DNA from: Collinsella sp.
GTDB taxonomy: Bacteria; Actinomycetota; Coriobacteriia; Coriobacteriales; Coriobacteriaceae
Length of the DNA stretch: 25,997 bases
NCBI GenBank assembly: GCA_022713905.1
Contig: JAIHTM010000009.1
Span: 1 to 25,997 of the forward strand
Direction: 5' to 3'
Both the position numbers and the translations under genes were made by a program. Positions 24,601 through 25,997 of this stretch are shown here, piece after piece. A model generated the notes under the pieces. The model did no database searches and was not told the origin of the DNA. It saw only the letters and a list, made by a program, of their open reading frames with translations. Each line of letters begins with the position of its first letter. The first letter of the stretch is position 1.

Positions 24601-25748
24601 GGCGTCTGGGTGTCAACGCGGTGGATGTCGACAAGTTCGAGGCAGACTCGGGCGACAAGCTCGGCACCAAGGACACCGACCAGTTCTGGATCGTGGGCTA
24701 TGACGTTAAGGACGTCGAGATGCCCGACGCGCCGGCCGTGACGGGCTTTACGGCAAACGCCGTCGATTCGACCAGCGTTACGTTTAGCTGGGACGATGTA
24801 CTCGCAAACAAGAGTGGCTTTAGCTACGGCGTGGGCATACTGCAGAGCAATGCGGCGGATGCGGTCGTCAATAGCTGGAAGATTGCCGACAACACGCAGA
24901 CCTCGCTCAAGTGGGATGGGCTGCAGCCCAATACGGAGTATCGATTCGCCATCGCCGCCGTTAAGAATGGATCCACGACCGAAACAGGTATTCGCTCGGC
25001 AATCATCACGGTCAAGACCATGCCCGATGGCATGACGATGACCGTGAGCGGACCTGCGGCGGATGCTGCGGAGGTGTCGGATCTTGGATACGACTCTTCG
25101 GTTGAGCGCACGGCGGGAAGCCACCTGACGCTCTCGGCGATTGGCCATGTGAAGCAACTCGGTGCCGACGATAGCGAAACAGGGCTGGCACCGACCTATA
25201 TGTGGTACCGCAAGGGCCGCGGCGAGACAGAGTTTAAGCTCGTGGGTGCCGATGGCAACCTCGCGGCTGGAACGGCCTCAAAGCTCGAGATTGACCTGAC
25301 CGCAGACGATGACGGTGCGCAGTATTACTGCCACGTGGGATACTACGACGTGGGCCTCGACACCGGCACGACGCTCGTGAATATCGAGGCCGAGGAGACG
25401 GCGCCCACAACGGTGAACGCCACCCCGATCCGCACGCGCCGCCTGTTCTCACAGGCAAGTGCGGGCGCCAAGAAGTTCCTGGACCATACGCTGGTAAACA
25501 CCGCCGGCCCAACCGATTCCGAAGGCTCAAAGGACCCCGAGACTCCTGAGACCCCGACGAACCCGGACAAGCCCAAGTCCGACAACGGAGCTAAGACCGA
25601 CACCAAGGTCAAGACTACGACCACAGCGAAGGACCTCGCAAACACCGGCGACCAAACATTCGCCCTAGTCGCCACCGCAGCAGCAGCGGGAGCAACGCTC
25701 GTAGTGATAGCCCTCATCATGCTGATCAAGCGCCGCAAGAACCACTAG
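21660..25748 (+). CDS. Large LANTGD-anchored surface protein with FG-GAP-like, FN3 and Ig-like segments
   Basis: This 1,362-residue protein starts at ATG 21660, behind GCGAGG (21648-21653) and a predicted transcript start near 21622; the earlier ATG 21624 has no ribosome site. Residues 1-42 are a signal peptide (VAQA). FG-GAP/VCBS-like calcium-loop motifs appear near 270-285 (GDVDGDGVDELFV) and 349-360 (GDLDRDFCDDLAIV). A large central part (~700-1000) is rich in alternating polar and apolar strands, is low in cysteine, and I do not recognise it. An FN3 domain follows (~1021-1119, with FSWDDVL and PNTEYRFAIAA), then an Ig-like domain (~1144-1242, MWYRKG and DDGAQYYC) without the usual first Cys. 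A Pro/Lys/Thr linker, LANTGD (about 1326), a membrane helix and KRRKNH end it. It is sortase-anchored and probably binds a host or microbial ligand, unknown here. Confidence 0.9.
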   Translation: MYVPHPRIRRLSKIPLAGTAALAALIATSVACFTATPQVAQAADAPAITDMTEQDYQALGLGTSEDIPADTVGPYSTTTPTTFATRSEVYMAVNGSHGNRYTLRDKLENVERGDLGGSSKLTDGYGSVWGAAKFWQNVNSFDTGSDLYKYSDYGGGDWSYLSNNESSTVLANDNNGFSGIHATSVEFCSDASTGKKSRVAELRAYGDSSSTTIDGKSYAGKVELVLYSFSNGRTRTLDTHLPVTVNTNMMYEGRFKYLDAGYLQEHDAVFDVEAGDVDGDGVDELFVYAGCYVDENGVRKAVVDMYDLEGGNWKQSVVKIDAGNATDYTTHNKGGNDSWTQLQSAPVVSLAAGDLDRDFCDDLAIVVSAPYGKKNIDKSTHCELFSWDASKGALVHVDALGDAGAISLSANGKTMVAANATFGTFAAYDEEGKKTGETVTGLILAGYDWQRSAFDYGASDGSKGLYGALYRYAYFDSESGEFNLSDCKEYRDGLLASYGLMHVPNSAWKDSAQDKRYPCTLAPIALATANLDGLSEQLAVDEVLVGGDVFRDFACNTAQSGAQGLGSMVGTMSMSGQQYNSSNKHDHKGIEQVWISDVKAGSVSGSDRYNESFIAVVGKHRDEDLRKNDDYYWMTASHFSLDENGKVRRGEEQVISESNRRGTTYGTFISLALPDVDNDSVKITYKDRYKVYTNPRVLAVLQDAPYVEDLEQAYGYRVLGGTSYGEEKGTGTSQGYTIGAELGVAVEVQTGPPLVAMNASVDFAAEGCYDYRSERTVSASVSYESHAGEGDKAVLYTIPMVYYEYEIENEETGGKGVMAAPVSLGAQTSVVNVEAYDRIAKQHNMTPLSYFLTNRSGEPGTYQTTLNGETPVGDSFGLGKPGVTRAYTHDGFNGAAAQSGASIEQTIEVEEGKEQELELGLTLNGSVVMGAKLAKHELFGGLCFGANAGFTTGNSSSESTEYGGTVDNLPEAAQGKYGFVWRLGVNAVDVDKFEADSGDKLGTKDTDQFWIVGYDVKDVEMPDAPAVTGFTANAVDSTSVTFSWDDVLANKSGFSYGVGILQSNAADAVVNSWKIADNTQTSLKWDGLQPNTEYRFAIAAVKNGSTTETGIRSAIITVKTMPDGMTMTVSGPAADAAEVSDLGYDSSVERTAGSHLTLSAIGHVKQLGADDSETGLAPTYMWYRKGRGETEFKLVGADGNLAAGTASKLEIDLTADDDGAQYYCHVGYYDVGLDTGTTLVNIEAEETAPTTVNATPIRTRRLFSQASAGAKKFLDHTLVNTAGPTDSEGSKDPETPETPTNPDKPKSDNGAKTDTKVKTTTTAKDLANTGDQTFALVATAAAAGATLVVIALIMLIKRRKNH

Positions 25749-25774
25749 GAGTCAGTCGAACATATCGACAAAGT

Positions 25775-25819
25775 AAAACCCGGGTAGCCAAACAACTGGC
25801 TACCCGGGTTTTCTCTTTA
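25775..25819 (+). terminator. Strong terminator of the second surface gene
   Basis: AAAACCCGGGTAGCCA (25775-25790) pairs perfectly with TGGCTACCCGGGTTTT (25797-25812) around AACAAC, and is followed by CTCTTTA. It begins 26 nt after the stop codon. The A-run on the left makes it able to work on the minus strand as well. Confidence 0.95.
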
Positions 25820-25906
25820 TTAGAAATCAGAGTCTTCAAGGCAAGAGCCCGATTCAACCAGAGACACTCCGAATACTCCCCACGACAAGCCGTGCTTCAA
25901 CAACAA

Positions 25907-25997
25907 GGCGTCTGCCCGGGCGGCGCGGAATGTAAGGTTCATCGCGAGTTCCGCACGAGCCGGAGAGCACTTAATGTGCTCTCCGTGCGAGCAGGAC
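25907..25997 (-). repeat. Palindromic element copy B, cut by the window end
   Basis: The reverse complement of this segment aligns with copy A at 20942-21031. It contains GGAGAGCAC and GTGCTCTCC (25962-25984) around the same ATTAA loop, then CGTGCGGAACTCGCGATGAAC. Stem bases differ from copy A on both sides in a way that keeps pairing. The far arm, if present, lies outside the window. The bases between the terminator and this element (25820-25906) hold no supported gene. Confidence 0.8.

Noticed and set aside
25820..25942. A 40-codon minus-strand frame starting at the ATG in palindromic element copy B
   Set aside because: The aligned ATG in copy A leads into a different frame because of length differences, and there is no ribosome site; coding is not supported, though a small protein cannot be fully excluded.

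Overview
The window looks like a chromosomal piece of a high-GC, Gram-positive gut actinobacterium of the class Coriobacteriia, most likely Collinsella or a close relative. This is inferred from gene content: huge Cys-poor surface proteins with sortase signals (MPDTGD, LANTGD twice), long runs of pilin-type isopeptide (Spy0128/FctA) domains, a short Alu-less SRP RNA, and IS21-type remnants. No taxonomic search was possible.

Layout. (1) 1-115: the 3' end of an unrecognised gene. (2) 393-12383 (+): a 3,996-residue wall-anchored adhesin or stalk protein with a signal peptide, a fibro-slime domain, SpaA/Cna-B-like domains, about 15 Spy0128-like domains, two DUF11-like domains and a sorting signal. 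A G8 tract lies in the spacer of its best promoter, which suggests phase variation. (3) 12395-12587: a terminator hairpin that abuts the promoter of the SRP RNA gene (ffs), then that RNA and its own terminator, then a perfect 28-bp-arm palindrome. (4) 12736-15213: a block flanked by two direct copies of a ~114-bp repeat. It holds a DUF4143 ATPase gene (-) with a 23-bp-period repeat array over its promoter, and decayed pieces of an XRE regulator, a small membrane-protein operon and an IS21 istB gene. (5) 15285-16292 (-): a coiled-coil LANTGD surface protein broken by one in-frame TGA. (6) 16469-20179 (+): two adjacent half-transporter genes forming a heterodimeric ABC exporter with one degenerate ATP site. 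(7) 20307-20858 (+): a flavodoxin-like protein. (8) 20901-21615: about 700 bases without a credible gene, holding a 30-bp-arm palindromic element, a 62-bp-period array of alternating inverted repeats (over seven units), and a short set of direct repeats. (9) 21660-25748 (+): a second large LANTGD-anchored protein with FG-GAP-like, FN3 and Ig-like segments. (10) 25775-25997: its terminator and a second, inverted, partial copy of the palindromic element.

The theme is surface display: three sortase substrates lie in 26 kb, with no sortase gene in the window. The exporter and flavodoxin are housekeeping or accessory genes with no visible link to the surface proteins. The least explained signals are the 62-bp inverted-repeat array, the two-copy hairpin element whose stem changes by compensation, and the possible phase-variable promoter of the giant adhesin.
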